Source of the DNA: Imbricaverruca yamaguchii
Taxonomy: Eukaryota > Arthropoda > Thecostraca > Neoverrucidae
Length of the DNA stretch: 64,000 bases
Assembly (NCBI GenBank): GCA_034440575.1
Contig: JAOTOL010001435.1
Location: 582,001-646,000, forward strand
Direction of reading: 5' to 3'
The notes under the pieces were generated by a model, which saw nothing but the letters and a program-made list of their open reading frames with translations, was not told the origin of the DNA and ran no database searches. A program made the position numbers and the translations under genes. Positions 1 to 21,744 of this stretch are shown here, piece by piece. Positions within the stretch are counted from its first letter, which is position 1; the number at the start of each line of letters is the position of its first letter.

Positions 1-905
1 CCAGCTGCGGGCCGGCGGCCACCGTCCAGCCAGCTGCGGGCCGGCGGCCACCGTCCAGTCAGCTGCGGGCCGGCGGCCACCGTCCAGTCAGCTGCTGGCC
101 GGCGGCTACCGTCCAGTCAGCTGCGGGCCGGCGGCCACCGTCCAGCCAGCTGCGGGCCGGCGGCCACCGTACAGCCAGCTGCGGGCCGGCGGCTACCGTC
201 CAGCCAGCTGCGGGCCGGCGGCCACCGTCCAGTCAGCTGCGGGCCGGCGGCCACCGTCCAGCCAGCTGGGGGCCGGCGGCCACCGTCCAGCCAGCTGCGG
301 GCCGGCGGCCACCGTCCAGCCAGCTGCGGACCGGCGGCCACCGTCCAGCCAGCTGCGGACCGGCGGCCACCGTCCAGTCAGCTGCGGGCCGGTGGCCACC
401 GTCCAGCCAGCTGCGGGCCGGCGGCCACCGTCCAGCCAGCTGCGGACCGGCGGCCACCGTCCAGCCAGCTGCGGACCGGCGGCCACCGTCCAGTCAGCTG
501 CGGGCCGGTGGCCACCGTCCAGCCAGCTGCGGGCCGGCGGCCACCGTCCAGCCAGCTGGGGGCCGGCGGCCACCGTCCAGTCAGCTGCGGGCCGGCGGCT
601 ACCGTCCAGCCAGCTGCGGACCGGCGGCCACCGTACAGCCAGCTGCAGGCCGGCGGCCACCGTCCAGTCAGCTGCGGGCCGGCGGCCACCGTCCAGCCAG
701 CTGCGGGCCGGCGGCTACCGTCCAGCCAGCTGCGGGCCGGCGGCCACCGTCCAGCCAGCTGCGGGCCGGCGGCCACCGTCCAGTCAACTACAGGCCGGCG
801 GCCACTGTCCAGCCAGCTGCGGGCCGGCGACTACCGTCCAGTCAGCTGCGGGCCGGCGGCCACCGTTCAGCCAGCTGCGGGCCGGCGGCCACCGTCCAGT
901 TGCTG
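1..905. repeat. 29-bp GC-rich minisatellite
   Basis: About 31 head-to-tail copies of a 29-bp unit (CAGCTGCGGGCCGGCGGCCA followed by CCGTCCAGY). Copies differ at a few sites (CGG/CGA, GGC/GGT, CAGC/CAGT), so the array is not freshly homogenised. Because 29 is not a multiple of 3, all frames stay open for long stretches on both strands, giving spurious reading frames of up to about 200 codons. The array runs off the left edge. Each unit carries CAG and the E-box-like CAGCTG. It could flank an upstream P4HA exon outside the window, but that cannot be seen. Confidence 0.95.
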
Positions 906-2440
906 CAGCCAGCCAGCCAGCTGCGGGCCGGCCCAGCTCACGCTCCCGGTCGTCCCGGCTGCGGTCGGCGTCGGCCGCGCCGCTCACACCAAGCTAGGCG
1001 TGACGTGGGAGGAGTCCGGCCAGCCGTGCCGACACCGAAGTGAACCATGACAGACCGCCGACCATTGTGTCATCCGGCGGACACGCCGCCAGCCGGACTG
1101 ATGCTCGATAACAAAGCGCCAGACACGGATCGGAGCTCTTGAGCGGTGCGGTTCGGAGTGCGCTCGGATGAATGGCGCCTCCGATGACATCATGGAATGA
1201 CGTCACTGGCGAGTTCCGCCGCCGGCCTGACCCAGACGGCTGTTCAGGCGAAGCCGGCCAGGCGGCTGGCTTGACACTCGGTGGTAACAGCCGTCCCGAT
1301 ACGCGCCAGTCGCCGGGAACAGGTCGCCGCAAATTGGTCACGGGAACGCCGTCCGGTCTGCGGGGCGGTCAAGTACCGCTTCCGATGTCGGGTGTGGATC
1401 GGACTGAATTGCCACCGACTTCACACGGCCCGACCCAGACTCCAAGGCATGGCGAACTCTTCCCGGCAGATTACAGCGGCACGTCAGGGAAGCAGCTGCG
1501 GGATCAGGTGGAATCTTTTCAGCTGCAGCCAGGTTGCTTTTCCCCGTTATTGTAACTTGGAGAGCAATTACGATCAAGTGATAATACTTGGCCCGCCACC
1601 AATTTTGTGCTCATTTCAAATTACGGATAAAATAATGAGGCATTCATGGCTCTTTCCAGAGAGGCATTCATAGGTTCCCCGGCTCATATGTACCCTGTTT
1701 CATGAGTACTAAAATATACCAGATTTGGTTTCATAAGCATGGATGATGTAAGGCGTACATGATCCATGTCATAGTGCTAAAAGTTGCCAGACCAGAGACA
1801 GAGTGAACTCGTACCCGTTTTGTAGGTGCTAAAATAGTTCTGAATTATGCTGCTATATGACACCGTCAACATCCAACGGCACCCGAGCTTACCCGAGCTT
1901 ACTTATGTTAGGTTGGATTAGGCATTCAGTTTTTTTAATAGAAATGTAGATACCGCATGCTCCCGCCATCTGTTGGCATATGGGTAAGCCCTGGTACCGT
2001 GGGCCGTTCATAGTGTCATCTAGCGATGCACTTCATAACTATTTTAAGACTTATGAGCCGGCGAACATGTAAAGTTGGGTACTTGTGAGCCCACCCTGTC
2101 CCTGGACATTTTAGAAGTTATCTGGCAGCTTTAGCACTTATGAGCGTGGGAACTTGTGAGCTGGGGTAATTGTGATATGGACCCAACCTGTACGCATGTA
2201 ACCCATTTCTGCTATCACAAGCGGTAAAAATTGAACAACAACTGTGCTAGTAAAAGGTAGATAAAACATCACAGTAACACGCAAACTTTCTCTGACAGGA
2301 CCAATTAGCGTATAATTAATCGTTTTACCTGTTGGTGGAAGCCAACGTCAAATTGAATCATTTGTTTGCATTGCTACCATTCATAAATTACGTCATACTG
2401 ACCTTCACAATGTTACCTATCAGCAGCATCTACGTTCACC
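906..2440. other. no gene recognised; mixed low-complexity spacer
   Basis: After the minisatellite comes about 600 bases of GC-rich sequence with overlapping short frames on both strands and no recognisable domain. From about 1,560 the sequence becomes AT-richer with no coding signal. Phrases such as 'aacttatgagc' and 'cttatgagccgg' recur loosely between 1,670 and 2,170, suggesting a decayed repeat. Upstream P4HA exons (signal peptide and first part of the dimerisation domain) would be expected 5' of 5,018, but I could not identify them here. Confidence 0.5.
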
Positions 2441-2444
2441 ATTG

Positions 2445-3180
2445 AACTGTACACATCACAACCAACTCTGCACTTCATAACCAACCGAACGCCTTGCAAC
2501 CAACCATAAACTTAACAACCAATAAGCACTTCATAACCAACCGTACACACCACAGCCAACCGTAAGCTCAATAGCAAACCGTATGCTGAATAACCAACCG
2601 TTCACTCAACAACCAACCGAATTCCGAATAACGAAGAGCACACTTCACAACCAACCGTACACTCAACTACGAACCGAATGATGAATAACCAATCGCACAC
2701 TTCACAACCAACCGTGCGTCCAGGCGCGCACCCAGGATTTTTCCATGGGCGGGGGGGGGCTCGGACCGAAAAGGCTACTTGGGCGGCTCCAGAAGGGCAC
2801 TTGACCGGTTCCAGAAGGACACTTTGCGGCCCGGGGCACACTGAAAGGTTTGTTGACCGGAGGGGAGGGGGAGGGCGTGAATATTCTATACCGCATGGGA
2901 CAGGAAAGGGCACAGGGGAATGTCATGTTAGGCCAAGAGAGCAGTTTTGGGCCCAAAGGGCGCCTTTGACACAGGCGGGGCACGTAAGGCAGGTGATTTT
3001 TGGGCTAAATTTGGGACATTCCGGCCAAGAGGGCACTTTTCTGTCAAAAGGGCACTTTGGTCTCATAGGGGGAGGGGGCGGGCCTCCTGCCCCCCCCCCC
3101 CTCCGGTGCGCCACTGCGTGCGCCGAATAACCCACCGTACACGGAACAACCAACCACATGCCGAACGACCAGCCGTGCAA
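2445..3180. repeat. degenerate ~23-bp tandem repeat (AACCAACCG family), interrupted
   Basis: Loose head-to-tail copies of a 20-25 bp unit of the type 'cacttcataaccaaccgtac' run from about 2,445 to 2,720 and resume from 3,117 to about 3,180. The gap between the two halves is filled by the inserted hAT-like element at 2,721-3,116. The unit is diverged, so this is an old array. Confidence 0.8.
2721..3116. mobile_element. hAT-like non-autonomous DNA transposon (MITE)
   Basis: A 396-bp segment interrupts the flanking tandem repeat. Its left end reads CAGGCGCGCACCCAGG. The reverse complement of its right end reads CAGTGGCGCACCGGAG, so the termini are imperfect inverted repeats of about 16 bp with the CAGNGGCGCACC form common in hAT elements. 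It is flanked by cgtgcgtc on the left and cgtgcgcc on the right, a 7/8 match to an 8-bp target-site duplication, the length expected for hAT. There is no transposase frame. The interior repeats 'gggcacttt' phrases and G/C runs. Confidence 0.8.
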
Positions 3181-4390
3181 AAGCACGCGGGTGTGTGCCG
3201 GAACGGTGCAGAAATTCGCCGGCGGTCGGCGCCCAGTGAGACCGTCGTGCAGGTGGTGCGGCGGCGATATGGGGCGGCGGCCCACTGCCCGACGGCCGGG
3301 TCAGCGCACGGTGGTCCAGTTGGAACAACAGCCGCGGCCCGCACTAGTCTGGTGCACCACCTCTGTCGGCTGGCACACATCGGGCTAATAACCCGCCGTT
3401 GTGCTGCTAACCCGCACACGGGCTGGCCGTGCTTCCAGGTCAGCCAGGAAATGCCAGCCCACGTGGCCGCGTCCCCGGCAGCCTCGCGCGGGCGGCGGCA
3501 TGCGGCCTGCTTGCGGGCAAGTCTGCGTGGCGCGAGCCTCTCGCAGTGGGGTCCTTCGGAGCTCATCCCGGCTAGCTTGGCGTGGCTCGTGCAGTATCAC
3601 GAGCGGCTGACTCGCGACTCAAGAGCTGGCTGATGCTAGATTCAGGAGCCGACTGGCATGAAGATTCAGGATCAGGCTGATAAGGGGGATTTAGAAGCGG
3701 GCTCATATCGGGCTCACAGGCCCAATGATACCGGGACCTTGGAGCTGGCTTATTATAGAGTCTCAGAGCAGGCTGATATCGGGCTCAAGAATCCTGTGCC
3801 ATCGGGACCAAAGAGCTGGTTGATTCCGGGACTCAGGAGTCGGTTCATAGCCTGCGATCATTGATACAGTAGTATCACGACAATGCAATGTTGGTAAGTG
3901 GTGGTATCAGCAACAGGCAATATCAACAGCATTACGAAATATCGAGATGATTACGATGCGACATACCAGCCCATAGCACAGCAAGGGCACTTTGGCGTTT
4001 ATTCTCACGGAAATAGGGGATTTGATTTTTACATCTTAAGTTTATGAGCTATAGTTGATGGAAAATAGCATGCAAAGCTACTGCATATGATACTGCAAAG
4101 ATAAGTAGAAAATAGTGTCGTAATGAGAAGAGCAAAATACGTTATCGCAGGTGGTGAGATGAAACCTTTGAATTCGACTGCAATATTTCGTGATGAAATT
4201 CACCGTGCGATGACATGGGAAACAATTGTCGAATCGGGTTGGACGTAAATATAATAAGTGAAATACGAGCATTAGTATAAGTGATGGATATAATCATGGT
4301 CCTATGAATGAAATATATGCAATATAAAACTTAGAATGTCCGTAATATTGCTTTAAAACAAAGCTTTTCATCAGTGCGCAGATGCATCAA
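3181..4390. other. GC-rich island then AT-rich spacer, no gene recognised
   Basis: 3,181-3,640 is very GC-rich with a frame open on the + strand to a stop near 3,633, but the translation resembles no family I know and part of that frame crosses the hAT-like insertion. 3,615-3,850 holds a diverged 35-40 bp repeat around 'ctcaggagctggctgatatcggg'. 3,860-4,390 is AT-rich and holds nothing I can identify. Confidence 0.4.
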
Positions 4391-4499
4391 TCAAACAGCT
4401 CACACCCCACAGGCAAGATTACACTGCGCAGGCAAGATTACACTGCACAAATGAGTGAGAATCCAGAACTTAGCTGATGTATTCTGACAAAGACTTCTT

Positions 4500-4830
4500 G
4501 GGTGCACGGGGACAGCTCGCTAGTGCCCACCGATACAGATCGCTGGTGTACACATACACAGATCGCTAGTATGGATAAACACAGATCGTTGGTGTTCACC
4601 AACACATATGGCTGGTTTGCACCAACACAGATCGCTGGTGTATACAGACACAAATCGCTGGTATACACCAACACAGATCGTTGGTGTATACAGACACAAA
4701 TCGCTAGTATACACCAACACAGATCGTTGGTGTACACCAACACAGATCGTTGGTGTACACCAACACAGATCGTTGGTGTATACCGACACAGATCGCTAGT
4801 GTATACCGACACAGATCACTAGTGTATACG
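4500..4830. repeat. 24-bp minisatellite (ACACAGATCG type)
   Basis: About 13 copies of a 24-bp unit, GTGTACACCAACACAGATCG plus TTGG, with variants (gtatacagacac, ttcaccaac). The unit is a multiple of three, so both strands show frames made of eight-residue peptide repeats. These are products of the repeat, not genes. Confidence 0.9.
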
Positions 4831-5017
4831 CCGGTACGACATCCATGCCGAAGACTGTGCGGTGAGGCTCGGGTCCAGTTTTTAACACATTGGTAGCCGA
4901 CCGGCTGCTGACCTGTCCTGAACTAACTAACCTCTGGACCAACTGGACCGACCCGGTTGACCTCCAGTTGACCCGGCGGGCCCAGTTGACCCGACTGATC
5001 CGACGGCGCCGTTACAG

Positions 5018-17193
<12,176 letters not shown>

Positions 17194-20100
17194 CCTGACC
17201 CGCCCCGGGAGAGAGCGCCTCGTCCGCTCAGCGGGCGACGTCCCGGTCACAGTGCAACAGAGGCTACACGAGGCCAGCGGCGAGAGGCCGCTCCCGCCGC
17301 AGTCATCCGATCGTCACGGCAGGCGCTGCGCGGCGCCGCGCCATGCGCTTGGGCGCCGGCGCCGTCCACATGGCCCATCTGGCACACGTCCTGCCATGGT
17401 GGAGGCGTGGTCGCTCGTGACCGGCTCGCTGAATGGCATTTGCGCGCGGTGCTCCACAGGCCCCCTGCACGGCTACCGCGGGGTCCCCCCTCCCCGGCGC
17501 CTCGCACGGCCACCGCGGAGCCACCCTCCCCGGCGCCTCGCACGGCCACCGCGGGGTCCCCCCTCCCCGGCGCTTCGCACGGCCACCGCGGGAGCCCCCG
17601 CGCCCCCGGCGCCTGGCTCGCACGGCCGCCCTGGAGCCGCGACGCTCCATGCTCAGATTCAGGTCAATAGAGTGCCTCGCACTTGGCGCCAACATGTTGG
17701 AGGGATGCGTGGTCACAGCTCTGAAGTGGTACCAGAACGCTCCGGGTCTCATCTGAGTGCTGCTGACGCTTTCGTGAGTCAGAACTAGTGCACTGTGCGT
17801 ATTTAACTATAGCTGGCACAGCTTATCTTACCGGCAGGGGTATTCCATGCGACAGGAGAGAAACTGGCGACTTTGTTTGCTCTGCTAGGATGGACTATGC
17901 GTTTATCGGGAGTAGGTGTGCATAGACATGGTGATAGTACGCTTGTTCCAATATCGGATCTTTGGCATGAATGATGTATTTATTGCGAATGAAATAGTGT
18001 ATATTTGCAATGTGATGGCGGTGAAGTTCGCCGCCTAGACTTATATATCTCGCTATCGCCCGTTCATTTCTGCATATTTCTATATAGCAAGCACGCTGAA
18101 AACATGGCAAGGGAGCTATCAGGAAGGTGCAACAACCAGGAAGCCTTGCTTATTTCTCTTTGTAGTCCAGCGCCACTACAACTTCCAGCTTACAAGTCAC
18201 TCAAGGTAGTTGTCGACAAGGGCGTAGCCGACATCTTTATTTTATCATTGCAAATGGTCACATAGTGCACATTGTGCTAAGCCATGTATGTTTGCTAGGA
18301 ATGTGTAAAAAGTGTGGTGAATATCTGACAGCTTCGCTGAGTTGGGCGCATAAATCATTTGATTATACATTCTTATAAAGGTATGAAAACATCATGTCAT
18401 CTCGAAATAAATAATACACTCACACGTTTTGTTGTCATCTGCCGACGAACAACTGCAAATACTTTACGCGTGATTTGGAAGTCCTGTGAATTCATGTCAG
18501 CCATGCGATGCGATGCGATGCCATGTCATGCCGTGCGACTTGCATTGCTTGTTATATTTTTATCCTTTTAATTTCTTAGCACACACAAGCCGCATGCGCC
18601 TCTTAGACATGTAACATGTGCGCACGACCATGCCTTTTTGTTGTACGGTGAAGAACATCCAAGATGGATTTACTACCAATGTTCACAACGTCCAAAGCTC
18701 ATAACTTCCAAAATACAACATTTCGTCCAAAGATATATCAGATGGGATGCGCTCACATGCGTGTAGAAAGCCCACCCAGCTAACCACAGGCGTGAGGCGG
18801 GAAGCATCCATCCCAGCGGTCGATACAGAGAGGGACGAGCATGACAAAGCCAAGGTCAGAGGAGGGTTCGAGTAATTTATGATCTGGAGGTCTTTGCAGC
18901 GCTGTGCTCAGTCCAAATAACCCATCGCACCAGACATGGCAGGGAAGTGCGACCCCACAAGCGCTATGAGGCGGGAGAGCAATAAATTTATGGTGTATTC
19001 GTGCAAATGACATGGACATTTTACGTTCGTATTGTCCGGAGTGCCCCATCCGCATCAGGCAGAGGGTAAGCATGAAGTTGAACTTGGGTTCATCCTCGAG
19101 GTAGTGGCCGACAACCGAATCGCTCGGTTAGGAATCATGAACCAGTTGAAAACACGTGTCGCTGTACTGGAGCGAGCGGTTGATCGCACGGTCCGAGTAC
19201 AGGAGCCGGCGACTGGTGAGCAAGGAGCGGGCCTGAGCCGGCGCCGGGGAGGAGACACATTGCCACACAACGCATCCCTGCTGCCGGTACTGGCGCCGGC
19301 AATCTCAAGGTGGGCGGAGTGCGATGCACGTGCTTCTGGGTGATTCATGAGCCATCCGGGGTTTCGGGGGTCCCGACCTGTACTACATCACGGTAGGCGG
19401 TAACACCCAATGGCGGGAGCTGCCCCAACGTCAACCTGCAGGGGTGGGTCGCCTACGTGAAGCAGCGCCAACTACCTGATAACAATGACGTCTATCCGTC
19501 GCCTTGCGACGAAAGGGCCGGCATTGGACGGGCCAAAGTACTCTCTTGAGCGCGGCACGCCGGTGCAGTTCCTGGTGATCAGGTCAGCGCCGTGCCTCTC
19601 AGCCGACGCGTCGCCATGGCAGGAGACGCTGTCGTTCCGCCACGATCGGCTCCTGTCGGCGGAAGTCGCCATGGCAGGAGACGCCGTCGTTCCACCACGA
19701 TCGGCTCCTGTCGGCGTTGCGGCGGCCCGGCCCGGATGTCAGATGCATATGGTGCTGTCTCAGTCATGAGGTGGCACTGGCTACCCTCATGACATGAGAC
19801 GTTTCTGCCCCGATAGCGGCCACCTACCCAGCAGGGGCTAATGTTCGCCGTGAGCGAGTCCCTGCATGGCAGCTGGACGTCGGCACCCAGGTGCCCGCTG
19901 ATCCGGCCAGTTCAGCCCGGGACTCGTGAGGCGGAGCGCGCACGCAGGACACGAGTGTCGGTCGGTCGGTTGTGCAACTGAGACTGGCTGAGTTGATCGC
20001 TAAATACAGCAACCGAGAAGTTCCAGCCTTTAGCAGCACCATACTATCCGCCGGTGGTGCGACCCGACCACCATCAGCAAACGACACTGCCCGGCAGCAC

Positions 20101-21063
20101 ATCGACAACAGTGTATTCCCTGGCTCACCGCCCACCAGTGGACAGCCGACTACTGCGGCTACAGTCGTTCCGGCTACACGACGGGCTGCAGACATCAAAC
20201 ACGATATCGATACAGGGCACAGCTCAGCAGGAATGGTACCGCTCACTCCCCGACGCCATCATGCAAATGTCGACCACCACGACCGACGCAAGAGGCGACT
20301 GGAGCGAGCACACGACATAGAGCCGCTCGTCGGCGGTACAAGCGTACCAGTGTGCCGTGGTTGTACCACTTGTCCACACGCAGCTACAGACGTGTGCACC
20401 ACCAGCGCCTGTGCACTGGCGGAAATGAATTAAAGAGTATGAACCTGGCGAGACATGGCAACCGCACAGTAGCTACGGGCGACTTAGTCCGTTTGAGAGT
20501 AAATAATCGAAGCAACAGCATGACAACACAGAAGGGAATGTCCGGCAAAACTACACGAGAGGCAGACATAGCTATTTGGAAGTTCTGCTGAGCTACTCAC
20601 AACAGGGTCTTCATCACGAGATCTGGCCATGATTACACAGATCGACTGCTCGATATCTGACGGGACAAGGAACTATTATGTGTGGAATACATGACTAGAT
20701 ACACAGAGCCCGATATGACCGGGTGTGAGGTTAAACATCATGTTGGCGGTAATCCACCTAAAGCGATAATCACCTGGACACTCGGCAATCCCTTTGAGAC
20801 TCGTTGTCACGAGTGTAATACAAAAACAAGTTAATCGGAAAGAATCGCTTGTATACAAGACATGAGCCGGTAGTCCACAACTACCTACAACCATATTAAC
20901 AGATCACGCGTCTTTGATATCAGGGCAACTGATGAATGTCTATACCGAGTCCGATAAACAACAAACATTTCCATCACGATCGACAATAATACGATATCAC
21001 AAACATCAATTACAGCGCCAGCGAGGCCGAATAGACGCACCTGTCCCTTCCCTCTGAGCCCAT
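17194..21063. other. convergent intergenic region between P4HA and synaptojanin 3' ends
   Basis: 17,470-17,625 holds a ~45-bp GC-rich repeat (cctcgcacggccaccgcgg type, four copies). 19,600-19,720 holds two copies of a ~54-bp unit (gtcgccatggcaggagacg). 19,972-20,433 (+) is open for 153 codons and contains several Cys near its end, but it resembles no family I recognise. 18,500-18,530 repeats 'gatgc'. Nothing else is clear. The 3' UTRs of both flanking genes must lie here. Confidence 0.5.
19972..20433 (+). other. unrecognised 153-codon reading frame
   Basis: The frame has a hydrophilic, Thr/Pro/His-rich translation and a C-terminal CRGCTTCPHAATDVCTTSAC segment. There is no signal peptide, membrane segment or known domain. 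It could be a decayed transposon frame: upstream, 19,100-19,480 also has coiled-coil-like and semi-open coding text. Not supported as a gene. Confidence 0.25.
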
Positions 21064-21744
21064 TTAGACGTTCCGCTTTGGGATGGGTGGCGGCATGGAG
21101 GCGCGGTTGGGGACGGGCGGCGGCGGTGGCGCCGCCTCGCGGCTGGGGACGGGCTGGTCTGTCTCGCGGCTGGGGACGGGTGGCGCCGCCTCGCGGCTGG
21201 GGACGGGCTGGTCCGTCTCGCGGCTGGGGACGGCTGGCGCCGTCTCGCGGCTGGGGACGGCTGGCGCCGTCTCGCGGCTAGGGACGGATGGCGCCGTCTC
21301 GCGGCTCGGGATGGGAGGCGCCGTCTCTCGGCTCGGGATGGGAGGCGGCGCCGCACTTCTGACCGGCACGGCCGGCGGCACGGTGTTCCGTGAGGACACC
21401 GCGGGAGGGGCTGCATCCCGGGAGGCCATGGGCTCGTTCTGCGCCGGGGCGGCCGAGTCGGGCGTCGGGCCACTGGCCTCAGCGGCTGGTGGCGCCGTGT
21501 CCCTGCTGGGGATGGGCGGCGGCACGACCTGTCTGGCAGGCGTCGGCACCACCGGATTCGGCGAGAACACGTCGTCGTCCCAGGAGTTGGGCGAGTCGAT
21601 CGGCCCGGCTGGATAGGTCGGAGTCGGAGTCGGAGTCGGAGTCGGAGTCGGAGCCGGAGCCGGCGGCGGCGGCGGAGGTCTGGTCGGTATGGCAGCCGGC
21701 CGCCGCGGCGCTGCCCGCGCCGGTAACCTCCCGACGGTCACCTC
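21064..21744 (-). CDS. SYNJ1: synaptojanin exon 22: proline-rich tail and stop
   Basis: Begins [20 protein letters not shown], then polyproline and (PT)n, [12 protein letters not shown], and a run of [20 protein letters not shown] peptide repeats ending PIPKRNV with TAA at 21,064-21,066. PPxPSR fits the PxxPxR SH3 ligand pattern; nine (I/V)PSR plus VPNR and IPKR are present. The repeats come from a coding minisatellite at about 21,100-21,350, and the (PT)n stretch from a TCGGAG microsatellite at 21,617-21,655. Confidence 0.93.
   Translation of the reverse strand, partial: EVTVGRLPARAAPRRPAAIPTRPPPPPPAPAPTPTPTPTPTPTYPAGPIDSPNSWDDDVFSPNPVVPTPARQVVPPPIPSRDTAPPAAEASGPTPDSAAPAQNEPMASRDAAPPAVSSRNTVPPAVPVRSAAPPPIPSRETAPPIPSRETAPSVPSRETAPAVPSRETAPAVPSRETDQPVPSREAAPPVPSRETDQPVPSREAAPPPPPVPNRASMPPPIPKRNV

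Noticed and set aside
193..1050. Overlapping frames of 70-200 codons on both strands (GPQLAGRWPPARSWLDG-type translations).
   Set aside because: They are translations of the 29-bp minisatellite; stops are absent because of repeat composition, and there is no domain or exon structure.
2947..3633. A 228-codon + strand frame.
   Set aside because: Its first half lies in the hAT-like insertion with poly-C runs, and the rest matches no family; the frame is probably open through GC richness.
4438..4822. Cys/Val/His-rich frames on both strands.
   Set aside because: They come from the 24-bp tandem repeat.
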